The notes beneath the pieces are model-generated. The model made no database searches. It was not told where the DNA came from and saw only the letters and a list, made by a program, of their open reading frames with translations. Shown here piece after piece: positions 43,227 through 52,039 of a stretch of 64,000 nucleotides of DNA. Positions within the stretch are counted from its first letter, which is position 1; each line of letters begins with the position of its first letter. Origin of the DNA: an uncultured Porphyromonadaceae bacterium (lineage in GTDB: Bacteria > Bacteroidota > Bacteroidia > Bacteroidales > Muribaculaceae); assembly GCA_937921035.1 (NCBI GenBank), contig CALEUL010000011.1, positions 1 to 64,000 on the forward strand, given 5' to 3'. A program made the position numbers and the translations under genes.

Positions 43227-44153
43227 ATGCTTCTTACTGTCTTTACACCCGTATATAACCGCGCCGACCTTATAAGGCGTACCTATCAGAGTTTGTTACG
43301 ACAGACCGACAAGGACTTCGAATGGCTTGTTGTGAACGACGGTTCCACCGACGACGGTGCTACTGATGCCGCATTGGACGATATCGTGGCAAATCACGAC
43401 GGTTCGTTCCCCATTGTGGTAGTGAGGCAGGAAAACGGGGGCAAGCACCGTGCCGTAAACCGAGGCGTACGCATGGCGCGAGCACCTTGGTTCATTATTC
43501 TGGACAGCGATGATATTCTTGCCGACGATGCTGTGGCTACAGTGCGCCGTCGAACCGACGAAATCAAGGACCGTCCGGACATGATGGGCTTTGTAGGTCG
43601 CAAAATTACTTTCGATGGCAAAGATTCTGGTGAGAAATTTGTCGGAGGAGCTTCAAAACGTCAGTTAGACTGCGACTATCTTGATACAACGGTGGATTAT
43701 TACCGCAATACGCTCAAGATTATGGGAGACCGCGCCGAGGTGTATCGTACGGATATTATGCGGCGTTTCCCTTTCCCAGAAATAGAAGGAGAGAAATTTA
43801 TCAGTGAAGGTGTTGTGTGGATGCCTATGGGGCGCGAGTACAAGGCCCGCTTTACCAACGATCCTATTTATATATGTGAATATCAGCCCGACGGTCTCTC
43901 GATGCGCATCCGCAAACTTTTGAATGACAACCCCGTGGGCGCCACCATAGCGGCGGCCATGACGCTGGAATACAGCTCTCTTTCGTCGCGCGACAAGCTG
44001 CTGTACGTATGCCGGTGGCTCAAGCGCCGCCGTCGTGCCATAGAAATAGGGCGCACTCTGCCTCCGGAGGCCGCTTTGCCCGGCAGTGCGCGCAAGTGGC
44101 TCCTTCCGGCAAAGATGATTATGTTCGTGGCAAAGGTTTTGGGGCGCAAATAG
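43227..44153 (+). CDS. Glycosyltransferase family 2 protein
   Basis: A 308-residue GT-A enzyme: LLTVFTPVYNRADLI at the N-terminus, WLVVNDGSTDD near 37, ENGGKHRAVNRGV near 70 and the metal-binding ILDSDD near 92. C-terminal basic helices could lie on the membrane. It probably transfers a sugar during surface glycan synthesis; donor unknown. Divergent from the GT4 gene at 42984. Confidence 0.88.
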   Translation: MLLTVFTPVYNRADLIRRTYQSLLRQTDKDFEWLVVNDGSTDDGATDAALDDIVANHDGSFPIVVVRQENGGKHRAVNRGVRMARAPWFIILDSDDILADDAVATVRRRTDEIKDRPDMMGFVGRKITFDGKDSGEKFVGGASKRQLDCDYLDTTVDYYRNTLKIMGDRAEVYRTDIMRRFPFPEIEGEKFISEGVVWMPMGREYKARFTNDPIYICEYQPDGLSMRIRKLLNDNPVGATIAAAMTLEYSSLSSRDKLLYVCRWLKRRRRAIEIGRTLPPEAALPGSARKWLLPAKMIMFVAKVLGRK

Positions 44154-44247
44154 AAATTGAATACATTCACCGGCAAATCTGTCTCCGCACGGCTTGCCGT
44201 AGGTAAGCCGAGACGGTCGAAGACCGCTGATAACCCCGAAAAAGCCT

Positions 44248-44278
44248 TTTGACGTTTGAAGGAATTTTTGTAATTTTG
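44248..44278 (+). promoter_or_regulatory. Promoter of the YfhO-like gene
   Basis: TTTG at 44248-44251 and TAATTTTG at 44271-44278, 19 bases apart. ATG 44286 begins eight bases after the box, so little or no leader is expected. Confidence 0.6.
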
Positions 44279-44285
44279 GGGTCAA

Positions 44286-46922
44286 ATGGAAACTGTAAAG
44301 AATTTTTTCAAAAAGCCGCAGGTGTGGGGCTTCCTCCTCTCGGTGGCTGTGCTGGCGATAGTGTCGCTGGCTTTCTTCTATCCCGATAATTTCGAAGGCA
44401 ACAGCCTCCGGCAACCCGACATGCAGCAGGGCGCTGCCAACGGCCAGGAAGGTGCCGCCTACGAGGCCGCCACAGGCGAAAAGGCGTTGTGGACAAACTC
44501 GCTGTTCGGCGGCATGCCCACGTTCCAGATTTCGCCGTCGTATCCGTCGAACAGCCTGTTCACATGGCTTAACAGCGTCTACGGCCTCGGGCTGCCTACA
44601 CCGTCGAACCTGCTGTTTATGATGATGTTCGGCTTCCTTATACTGCTGTTCGTGCTCAAACTGCGATGGTACTATGCCCTTATCGGCTCTATGATGTGGG
44701 GTCTGTCGTCGTACTTCATCATTATAATAGGCGCGGGTCATATATGGAAATTCCTTGCGCTTACCTACGTTCCGCCTACAATCGCGGGCCTTATCCTGCT
44801 GTACCGGGGCCGCTATGTTGTCGGCTCGGCCATGCTAGCGTTCTTCGCCATGCTTCAGCTCAACGCCAACCACCCGCAGATGACCTACTACTTCGGGTTG
44901 GTGATGGGTATGCTTGCGATAGCATATCTTATCGAGGCTATCCGCAAACGTACTGTAAAGCGCTGGCTGGCAGCGAGCGGCCTGGCCCTGTGCGCTGGCG
45001 CTCTTGCCCTCGGCGCCAACTCGCCGTCGCTGTACAACACCTATGAATACGCCAAGGAGACGAAGCGCTCGCAGTCGGAACTTACACCCCTTGGCGCGCA
45101 GGATTCCCCGGCGTCTGCCGAACGTCCCACCGGAGGCATGCCCAAGGAGCAGATTGTGGGATGGAGCTACGGCCGCAGCGAGATGTTCTCGCTGCTGATT
45201 CCCAACATAAAGGGTGGAGCCAGCGCACGGCCCGAGGCAGGGCAGATGTCGCACATGACGCTCGACAAGCTCGACGATGCCGCCGCACTCGCGCCCAACG
45301 CACCTGTCCTCCAGTTCCTAACGCAATATTTCAACGATTCCGAGGGGACGAACGGCCCTGTTTACGTGGGCATACTTGTGTTCGCGCTTTTCCTTGTGGG
45401 CTGCTTCATCGTGAAAGGACCTCTGAAATGGGCCATGCTTGCGGCGACGGTTCTCTCCGTAGTGCTCGCTCTGGGGCGCAACGCCGAGGGAATCACTGAT
45501 TTCATGATATACAACTTCCCGCTGTACAACAAGTTCCGTGCCGTAGAAAGCATACTTGTGATAGCGGAATTCACGATACCCCTGCTTGCCATCCTCGCGC
45601 TGGCGCAGATTTTCGACAAGGGCCGCGAGGCGTGGAACGAATACCGCACGCCGCTGTATGTGGGCTTCGGTGTTCCGGCGCTTGTGTGCGTGCTTGCGCT
45701 TGTGGCGCCGCGCATTTTCGGCAGCCCCGTAACCGACACCGACCGCGCCTCACTGGAAAGCATCCAGAAGCAGTATTATGACTACGGGCGCCAGCAGGGA
45801 GCATCCGAGGAACAGATACAGGGGTTGCTCTACCAGCTGTCGCTGTCCAATGCTGCGAATCTCGAGGCCGTCAGCACCCTGCGCCTGGGCATGGTGCGCA
45901 ACGACGCCCTGCGCTCGCTGTTCTTCCTGCTGTTCGGCATGGGCTTCATAGCCCTGTTCATGGCAGGCAAAATAAAACAGGGAATGGCACTTGCGGGCGT
46001 GGGTCTGGTAGTTCTTATCGACCTGTATAACGTCGACAAGCGTTATGTGTCGCACTCGTCGTTCGGCCCCGCCGACGCTCCGGGAGGGCAGATAACATTC
46101 ACACCGGACGCCATCGACAAGGCCATACTGGCCGACACGGCAGCCCACTACCGTGTGCTCGACATCCCCGGCTTCATGCAGGCCGACCGCTCGTATTTCC
46201 ACAAAACCCTCGGCGGATACCACGCCGCCAAACTGAACCGCTACGACGATATTATCCAGCGCAAGTTGATGCCTGTAATCCAATACGGATATTTCCCCGG
46301 CGATCCGGTGCTCGACGACCCCCAGTACGCGCAGATTGCCTCGATGCTGAACAACGGATATGCCGTGGCCGATATGCTCAACGCCCGCTATGTGATTACG
46401 GGCGACCAGCAGACACCCGTCGTGCGCAACGACAACGCACTGGGCAACGCCTGGTTTGTGGACAGCATCGCATGGGTGAACAGCGCCGACGAGGAAATGG
46501 CCGCACTCGACACCCGGCGCATCGACCTGCGCCATCAGGCCGTGGCCGACCGACGCTTTGCCGACGCGCTGCCGCAGGAGCCTTCTATGGCGCCGGGCGA
46601 CACCATCTACCTTACCTCCTACTCGCCCAACCGCCTCACCTACCATGCCGCCACCGCGGCGGGAGGCATAGGCGTGTTCTCCGAGGTATACTTCCCCTGG
46701 GGATGGAAGGCCGACATCGACGGCCAACCGGCACAGCTGGCGCGAGTGAACTACCTGCTGCGCGCAATGGCAATTCCCGCCGGACACCACACCATAAGCA
46801 TGGTGTTCGACCCCGATTCCATCCACACCACATCGGCTGTGGCATACGCCTGCGTTACATTGATCTACCTGCTGCTGTGCGCAGCAATATTCGTTGAACT
46901 GCGCCGATGCCACGTTTTCTGA
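44286..46922 (+). CDS. YfhO-family large membrane protein
   Basis: An 878-residue protein with about a dozen membrane helices and a long extracytoplasmic C-terminal domain (about 590-850), closed by a last helix. The first loop has the YfhO/GT-C-like pattern with GGMPTFQISPSYPSN. YfhO proteins are linked to glycosylation of cell-wall polymers, acting on lipid-linked sugars. It stands between glycosyltransferases and a small unknown protein that overlaps its end by 16 bases. Confidence 0.85.
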   Translation: METVKNFFKKPQVWGFLLSVAVLAIVSLAFFYPDNFEGNSLRQPDMQQGAANGQEGAAYEAATGEKALWTNSLFGGMPTFQISPSYPSNSLFTWLNSVYGLGLPTPSNLLFMMMFGFLILLFVLKLRWYYALIGSMMWGLSSYFIIIIGAGHIWKFLALTYVPPTIAGLILLYRGRYVVGSAMLAFFAMLQLNANHPQMTYYFGLVMGMLAIAYLIEAIRKRTVKRWLAASGLALCAGALALGANSPSLYNTYEYAKETKRSQSELTPLGAQDSPASAERPTGGMPKEQIVGWSYGRSEMFSLLIPNIKGGASARPEAGQMSHMTLDKLDDAAALAPNAPVLQFLTQYFNDSEGTNGPVYVGILVFALFLVGCFIVKGPLKWAMLAATVLSVVLALGRNAEGITDFMIYNFPLYNKFRAVESILVIAEFTIPLLAILALAQIFDKGREAWNEYRTPLYVGFGVPALVCVLALVAPRIFGSPVTDTDRASLESIQKQYYDYGRQQGASEEQIQGLLYQLSLSNAANLEAVSTLRLGMVRNDALRSLFFLLFGMGFIALFMAGKIKQGMALAGVGLVVLIDLYNVDKRYVSHSSFGPADAPGGQITFTPDAIDKAILADTAAHYRVLDIPGFMQADRSYFHKTLGGYHAAKLNRYDDIIQRKLMPVIQYGYFPGDPVLDDPQYAQIASMLNNGYAVADMLNARYVITGDQQTPVVRNDNALGNAWFVDSIAWVNSADEEMAALDTRRIDLRHQAVADRRFADALPQEPSMAPGDTIYLTSYSPNRLTYHAATAAGGIGVFSEVYFPWGWKADIDGQPAQLARVNYLLRAMAIPAGHHTISMVFDPDSIHTTSAVAYACVTLIYLLLCAAIFVELRRCHVF

Positions 46923-47416
46923 ACATCTTCCTGAAATACCGCCGCTGGCGCCACAGCCGCGGTTTCGGCATCCACTCGCCGTTTGCCTTCCGGTTTATCA
47001 CCGAAGTGCTTTGTCTGCCCGAGATATACGGCTACTACTCCTATCTGGATATTCCGCGCGGCGATAAGCGGACCCTGTTCCGCGTTGTTGTGCGGCTGCA
47101 GCCGCGCAAGGTGGCTATGGTTGGCTGCGATAACCGCGACATACGCCGCGCCGTGTTCGACGCCGCCCCGAAGGCCGCTCCGGCCGACCTGAACGGAGCT
47201 GATTTCGTAGTATTCGACGCCGCCCGCAACCGCAAGCTGCCCGCCGACGCCATTCCGCCACGCGCGGGCATGTTCATACTGAACTACCGCAAGTGGAAAG
47301 AGCTGGAGACCTACCGTGCCGCACTCGGCCACGGCATGATTTTTCTGGGAAACCATGTTGCCGTTGTGGCGGCGCTGCAGCATCTGCCCCGCCAGGACTT
47401 CGACGTGCGTTTTTAA
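46907..47416 (+). CDS. Short methyltransferase-like protein with GFGIHSPFAF motif
   Basis: A 169-residue protein starting with a basic stretch (FLKYRRWRHSRGFGIHSPFAFRFI), the opening seen in Bacteroidetes class I methyltransferase-like proteins of about 230 residues. The nucleotide-binding glycine motif is not clear (VAMVGCDNRD occupies its place) and the protein is shorter than those relatives, so activity is doubtful. Overlaps YfhO by 16 bases and meets the MFS gene stop to stop. Confidence 0.6.
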   Translation: MPRFLNIFLKYRRWRHSRGFGIHSPFAFRFITEVLCLPEIYGYYSYLDIPRGDKRTLFRVVVRLQPRKVAMVGCDNRDIRRAVFDAAPKAAPADLNGADFVVFDAARNRKLPADAIPPRAGMFILNYRKWKELETYRAALGHGMIFLGNHVAVVAALQHLPRQDFDVRF

Positions 47417-48639
47417 TTGTCCAGGTCGGCAGGCAGCCTGCGCGATTTAAGGGCGAAGAAAAACGTTATCAGCGCCAGCGCAAGCATAACAGTGGCGAAG
47501 CTGTGCATTATGTTGCCCATGCCTACCAGCGGCGCACATATGGCACCGTAGATATATCCCACGATACCAAGGAGTGCCGAAGCGGCGCCGGCTTCGGCAC
47601 GGCCCTCGTTCATGGACAGCGTGTTCGTTACCGCGAATATCATGCCAAGCGAAAAAACGAGCAATACCAGACCAATCTCGTACAGCCAGAAATTATCGAA
47701 AAAGAACAGGACCAGAGCTTCCGCCACCGCAGCTACAAGGAGCACTACCGCGCCGATAAACGCGGCTTTTTTCAGCGGCTTGAATCTGAGCGACAGCATG
47801 GAACCCGCAGCCACGAAAATTGCATTGAAGCCAATGAACAGGCCGTACTCTATCTCGCTCCATCCGAAATGGTCCTGGAAGATGAAGGGCGAGGACGATA
47901 TATATGCGAAAAGCAGACCAAGTGCCGAACCTTTGAAGAGAGCGTGAATCATGAACGGTCTGTTGCGCAGCAGCCGCGGATAGTTGCGGAAATTACTCCA
48001 CAGGCTGCCCTTGGGGCGATTGGATGCGGGCATCGTCTCCTTCAGGCGCGGCGATATGCAAAGCAGGATGAAAGCGAATCCGGTAAGCACCACAAAGATG
48101 GGCTTCCATCCTAAATGTTCCGCCACCAGTCCGCCGACAACCGGCGCGCAAGCCGGCGCAAAACCGTTGATTGCACCCATCACGGCCATGCACTTTGCAA
48201 GCTGACGGCCGCCGTACACATCGGCGGGAATAGTCCTGGCAAGGAAGTAACCGCCCGAACCGCCTATGCCCTGGAACAGTCGGCACAACAGAAAAACGTG
48301 TATCGTAGGCGAGAAAATACTTGCCACGGCGGCAACGATAAACAACACCACCGAGAACACGAGCACAGGCTTACGCCCGTACTTGAAACTCACCGGGCCG
48401 AGTACCAGCTGGCCAATGCCGAGGCCTATCATACCCATAGTAAGGCCCAGCTGCACCACGGGCACGGCACAATGGAAATAGCGGCTCATCTCCGGAAGCG
48501 CCGGAGTGAACATATCGTTTACAAACGAGCCGAAAGCACTCAGGCCCGCAAGGTACAGAACTAAGAACGTAAAGTTGATGCCGGCGATCTTCACATTGGA
48601 AGCATGCGCGGGGGCTGTATTGTTATCCGTGGTAGACAT
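47413..48639 (-). CDS. MFS transporter, Bcr/CflA drug-resistance type
   Basis: A 408-residue, 12-helix transporter. Motif A-like GQLVLGPVSFKYGRKPVL near 75 and CRLFQGIGGSGGYFLART near 118 (given in parts: GRKPVL and GIGGSGG) identify the Bcr/CflA group, which exports drugs or sulfonamide/bicyclomycin-like compounds in other species. ATG 48639 is preferred over 48666 because the frame then begins with a normal polar N-terminus. Substrate unknown. Confidence 0.85.
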   Translation of the reverse strand: MSTTDNNTAPAHASNVKIAGINFTFLVLYLAGLSAFGSFVNDMFTPALPEMSRYFHCAVPVVQLGLTMGMIGLGIGQLVLGPVSFKYGRKPVLVFSVVLFIVAAVASIFSPTIHVFLLCRLFQGIGGSGGYFLARTIPADVYGGRQLAKCMAVMGAINGFAPACAPVVGGLVAEHLGWKPIFVVLTGFAFILLCISPRLKETMPASNRPKGSLWSNFRNYPRLLRNRPFMIHALFKGSALGLLFAYISSSPFIFQDHFGWSEIEYGLFIGFNAIFVAAGSMLSLRFKPLKKAAFIGAVVLLVAAVAEALVLFFFDNFWLYEIGLVLLVFSLGMIFAVTNTLSMNEGRAEAGAASALLGIVGYIYGAICAPLVGMGNIMHSFATVMLALALITFFFALKSRRLPADLDN

Positions 48640-48679
48640 ACCACTCAAACAAACAACCCCCGGCATTGGTTGGCACAGT

Positions 48680-50086
48680 TTAGAAACTGTAGCTTATTCC
48701 GAAGGAAGGGATGAAGGCATGCAGGCGGTAGTCGGCGTTGAAACTGCCTGTGGATTTGAAACCGAATTTGTCAATCATAGCCTGCGGCACACCGGCAGCT
48801 GTGAGCTTCTGAATCATCGTTGCACCAAGCAGGTCGGAATACTCGCAGGATGCGTTGTCGATACCCAGACCGGCCACATACATGAAGGCAACGTCTATCG
48901 AAAGGGAAGGCAACGGACGGAACGAAATACCTGCCGTAGGCTCTATTTTGGTCATGCCCGGCGTTTCGGGATTGTAATACTTGTCGTTGACCGGCGATGT
49001 GTCTATCATCAGACCCAGGCGTGCGTCGAAACGGTCGGTAACGGCATACTGGGCACCAAGCGAATAGCACCACGAATTCCTGTATTTCTTCTGTATGTTC
49101 TGGTTGTAAGGCATAAGCTGCTCGGCAAGGAACTCGATATCGAGACGCTTATAAGCGTTCCATCCCGTCAGACGTGCATCTGCCGCCAGTGTAAGGCGAT
49201 GGGTCGGCTTGTAGGATACGCCGAAGCCAAACACCCAGGGGCAAGGCATCTCGGCCTTGAAATTTGCCTCGTCGATAAGGTCGAGGCTCTCGCCAAGTAT
49301 TCCCTGAGCTATTGCATTGGCATATCTCACGTGGGCATCGCCGGCTTTAACCTTCATCTTCATCTGAGAACGATACGATGCGCCTACCGTCCATTGGTCG
49401 GTGATACTGTACATGGCTCCCACGTTGAATCCGACCACCATGTTTGCCTTACCGGACAGGTTCACCGATGCGGGAGTAGTTGTGCCGAAAGCGGGCGTCT
49501 CGGCAGGAAGCTGGCCGATGGCCTTGAGAGCGTCGATTGCTTTGTCGGTGGTTTCGGCCGAAACCAGGCCTTTGTTCAGGTCGACGGTGCCCCAGGAAAT
49601 CATAGCACCGGCACCAACCGACAATTTCGGGGTAATGGCCCATGCCAATGTTGGCTGGAGTGTGAATACCTTCAGCTGCACATTCTGGTTAAGAACTGCG
49701 CCGGGCCAGTTGTCGGTCCAGTTAATAGACGACCCGTAAGGTGTATAGAAAGCGATGCCGCCTTTGAGATTGTCGTAGATCGAGAAAGCGGCGTGCGCGC
49801 CAATGGGAGTAGACACGCCGTTGTCGGTCTCATAGTCGACGCCGTTTACAGAGGCAGTGCAAGTAGGTATAATACCGGTCAGGGAAGCGGAGATATCGAA
49901 AGACTTTTCCATAAAAGCCATACCTGCGGGATTGAAATACATACTCTCGCCCCCAAGCTTTTGAGCGATACCGGTATGCCCCATACCGATTTGCTTTGCA
50001 GATAATGAATTGATTTGATAACCCTCGGCCATAGACGAACCGCATATAGCGGCCAAAGCCAACGCGGAAACAAAGAATTTCTTCAT
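48680..50086 (-). CDS. FadL/OmpP1/TodX-family outer-membrane transporter
   Basis: A 468-residue protein: signal peptide 1-20 (SMA-E), the FadL hatch motif EGYQINSLSAKQIGMGHTG right after it, MYFNPAGMAF near 49 and a barrel ending in ISYSF. FadL proteins let hydrophobic compounds such as fatty acids cross the outer membrane. It is upstream of the MFS gene by 40 bases on the same strand; a shared transcript is likely. Confidence 0.92.
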   Translation of the reverse strand: MKKFFVSALALAAICGSSMAEGYQINSLSAKQIGMGHTGIAQKLGGESMYFNPAGMAFMEKSFDISASLTGIIPTCTASVNGVDYETDNGVSTPIGAHAAFSIYDNLKGGIAFYTPYGSSINWTDNWPGAVLNQNVQLKVFTLQPTLAWAITPKLSVGAGAMISWGTVDLNKGLVSAETTDKAIDALKAIGQLPAETPAFGTTTPASVNLSGKANMVVGFNVGAMYSITDQWTVGASYRSQMKMKVKAGDAHVRYANAIAQGILGESLDLIDEANFKAEMPCPWVFGFGVSYKPTHRLTLAADARLTGWNAYKRLDIEFLAEQLMPYNQNIQKKYRNSWCYSLGAQYAVTDRFDARLGLMIDTSPVNDKYYNPETPGMTKIEPTAGISFRPLPSLSIDVAFMYVAGLGIDNASCEYSDLLGATMIQKLTAAGVPQAMIDKFGFKSTGSFNADYRLHAFIPSFGISYSF

Positions 50087-50278
50087 AAATATACAGTTAA
50101 TATTCGGGAAATAAAAACGTTAAAACAGGACAACAGTCATTCCCGCAAAATAAAATCGACGGCAAAGGTAGCCGTATGCATCGACATACTAAAAAAATAC
50201 ACATTTTTTAACACAGAATCGCGATTCTATCCTCACCCCTGCAAAAAACACACCTTTCCCCACCACCAGGCACTAAAG

Positions 50279-50309
50279 TTTGCTGTTTGGCACAAAATAG
50301 TTATCTTTG
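50279..50309 (+). promoter_or_regulatory. Promoter of the histidine degradation operon
   Basis: TTTG at 50279-50282 and TATCTTTG at 50302-50309 with 19 bases between; ftcD starts at 50330. Confidence 0.65.
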
Positions 50310-50329
50310 CATATTATAAGTATCCCCCC

Positions 50330-52039
50330 ATGAAAAAACAGTTGATAGAATGTGTCCCCAATTTCAGCGAGGGACGGAACCCTGAGATAATCAAACAGAT
50401 AACCGACGCCATAGAGGCCGTTGAAGGCATTACCCTTCTGGATGTAGACCCTGGCGCCGCCACAAACCGCACAGTCGTTACTTTTGTCGGCGAACCGGCA
50501 CCGGTACTCGAAGCCGCTTTTCAAGCTGTCAAAAAAGCCGGCGAGGTAATAGACATGCGCAACCACCACGGCGCACATCCGCGCATGGGCGCCACCGACG
50601 TACTTCCACTGGTGCCCGTAAGCAATATCACGCTGGAAGAATGCGCGGCTCTCGCCCGTCAGCTGGGCAAGCGCATCGCCGACGAACTTGAAGTGCCCGT
50701 CTACTGCTACGAAGCGTCGGCCCTCAAACCAGAACGCAAAAACCTTGCCGTATGCCGCGCCGGCGAATACGAAGGTCTGCCGGAACGTATGGGCAACCCC
50801 GAGACCGGACCGGATTACGGCAACCGTCCCTTCGATGAAAAAGCTGCCCGCACAGGCGCCACAGCAGTCGGTGCCCGCGATTTTCTGATTGCCGTAAACT
50901 TCAACCTGAACACCACATCCACTCGACGCGCCAACGCCATCGCTTTCGACGTACGCGAGAAAGGACGCCCCGTGCGCGAGGGCGGCAAGATTACCGGCAA
51001 ACCGCTGAAGGACGAGTTCGGACATCCGCTAATGCAGCCCGGTACCCTCAAAGGCACCAAAGCGATTGGCTGGTACATCGACGAATACGGCATAGCGCAG
51101 GTTTCGATGAACATTACCGACCGCAGCCGCACACCCCTGCACAAGGCGTTCGACGAGGTGAGCCGCGCGGCGGCAGCCCGCGGAATACGCGTTACCGGGA
51201 CCGAGATTGTCGGTCTGGTGCCGAAATCCACACTGCTTGACGCCGGGCGCCACTATCTGCACATGCAGCAGCGCTCGTCGGGCATTCCCGAGGATGAGAT
51301 TATCCGCATGGCCGTGGTATCTATGGGCCTCGACCAGCTTAAGCCGTTCAACCCGCAGGAAAAAGTGATAGAATACATGCTTGAGGCCGCCGAGGAAAAA
51401 GGCAAGCGTCTGGTAGACATGTCGTGCAAGGAATTCGCCTATACCACAGCCTCCGAATCGCCCGCTCCTGGCGGCGGCTCCATATCGGCCTACATGGGCT
51501 CCCTTGCTGCCGCACTTGCCACTATGGTGGCCAACCTTTCGGCACACAAGGCCGGCTGGGACGACCGGTGGGAAGAATTCAGCGTAATGGCCGAGGAAGG
51601 ACAGCAGAGAATCACAGAACTGCTCCATGCCGTTGACGAGGACACCGAAGCCTTCAACCGCATAATGGGCGCCCTGGGTATGCCCAAAGGCACCCAGGAG
51701 GAGAAAGCAGCCCGCGCCGAGGCCCTCGAGGCAGCAACGCTGTTTGCCGCCGAGGTGCCCCTGCATACCGCGCGCACGGCCTACAGCCTGTTCCCGCTCC
51801 TGGCAAAGGTTGCCACCGAGGGTAATCCGGCATCGGCAAGCGACGCAGGCGTGGGTGCCCTCGCAGCATGTGCCGCCGTCCGTGGCGCTGCGCTGAACGT
51901 ACGCATCAACGCAGCGGGCCTTGCCGACAGAGAACGTGCCGCCCAACTCACCGACGAGGCCTCTCAGCTGGCCACAAAGGCCATAAGCGGCGAGAAATTA
52001 GTTCTGGAAATTGTAAATAAGAATATCGACAGCAAATGA
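50330..52039 (+). CDS. ftcD: Bifunctional glutamate formimidoyltransferase / formimidoyl-THF cyclodeaminase
   Basis: A 569-residue fusion. Residues 1-300 are the two formiminotransferase subdomains (QLIECVPNFSEGRN at the start, GAHPRMGATDVLPLVP near 83), moving the formimino group from formiminoglutamate to tetrahydrofolate. Residues about 365-569 are the cyclodeaminase (SPAPGGGSISAYMGSLAAAL near 386), giving methenyl-THF and ammonia. The start is fixed by the family N-terminus and promoter; a longer upstream frame is not coding. Overlaps hutU by four bases. Last step of the operon's pathway. Confidence 0.95.
   Translation: MKKQLIECVPNFSEGRNPEIIKQITDAIEAVEGITLLDVDPGAATNRTVVTFVGEPAPVLEAAFQAVKKAGEVIDMRNHHGAHPRMGATDVLPLVPVSNITLEECAALARQLGKRIADELEVPVYCYEASALKPERKNLAVCRAGEYEGLPERMGNPETGPDYGNRPFDEKAARTGATAVGARDFLIAVNFNLNTTSTRRANAIAFDVREKGRPVREGGKITGKPLKDEFGHPLMQPGTLKGTKAIGWYIDEYGIAQVSMNITDRSRTPLHKAFDEVSRAAAARGIRVTGTEIVGLVPKSTLLDAGRHYLHMQQRSSGIPEDEIIRMAVVSMGLDQLKPFNPQEKVIEYMLEAAEEKGKRLVDMSCKEFAYTTASESPAPGGGSISAYMGSLAAALATMVANLSAHKAGWDDRWEEFSVMAEEGQQRITELLHAVDEDTEAFNRIMGALGMPKGTQEEKAARAEALEAATLFAAEVPLHTARTAYSLFPLLAKVATEGNPASASDAGVGALAACAAVRGAALNVRINAAGLADRERAAQLTDEASQLATKAISGEKLVLEIVNKNIDSK

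Noticed and set aside
44189..44224. Two small hairpins after the GT2 gene
   Set aside because: They may end the transcript, but stems are short and no T-tract follows; not listed as a terminator.
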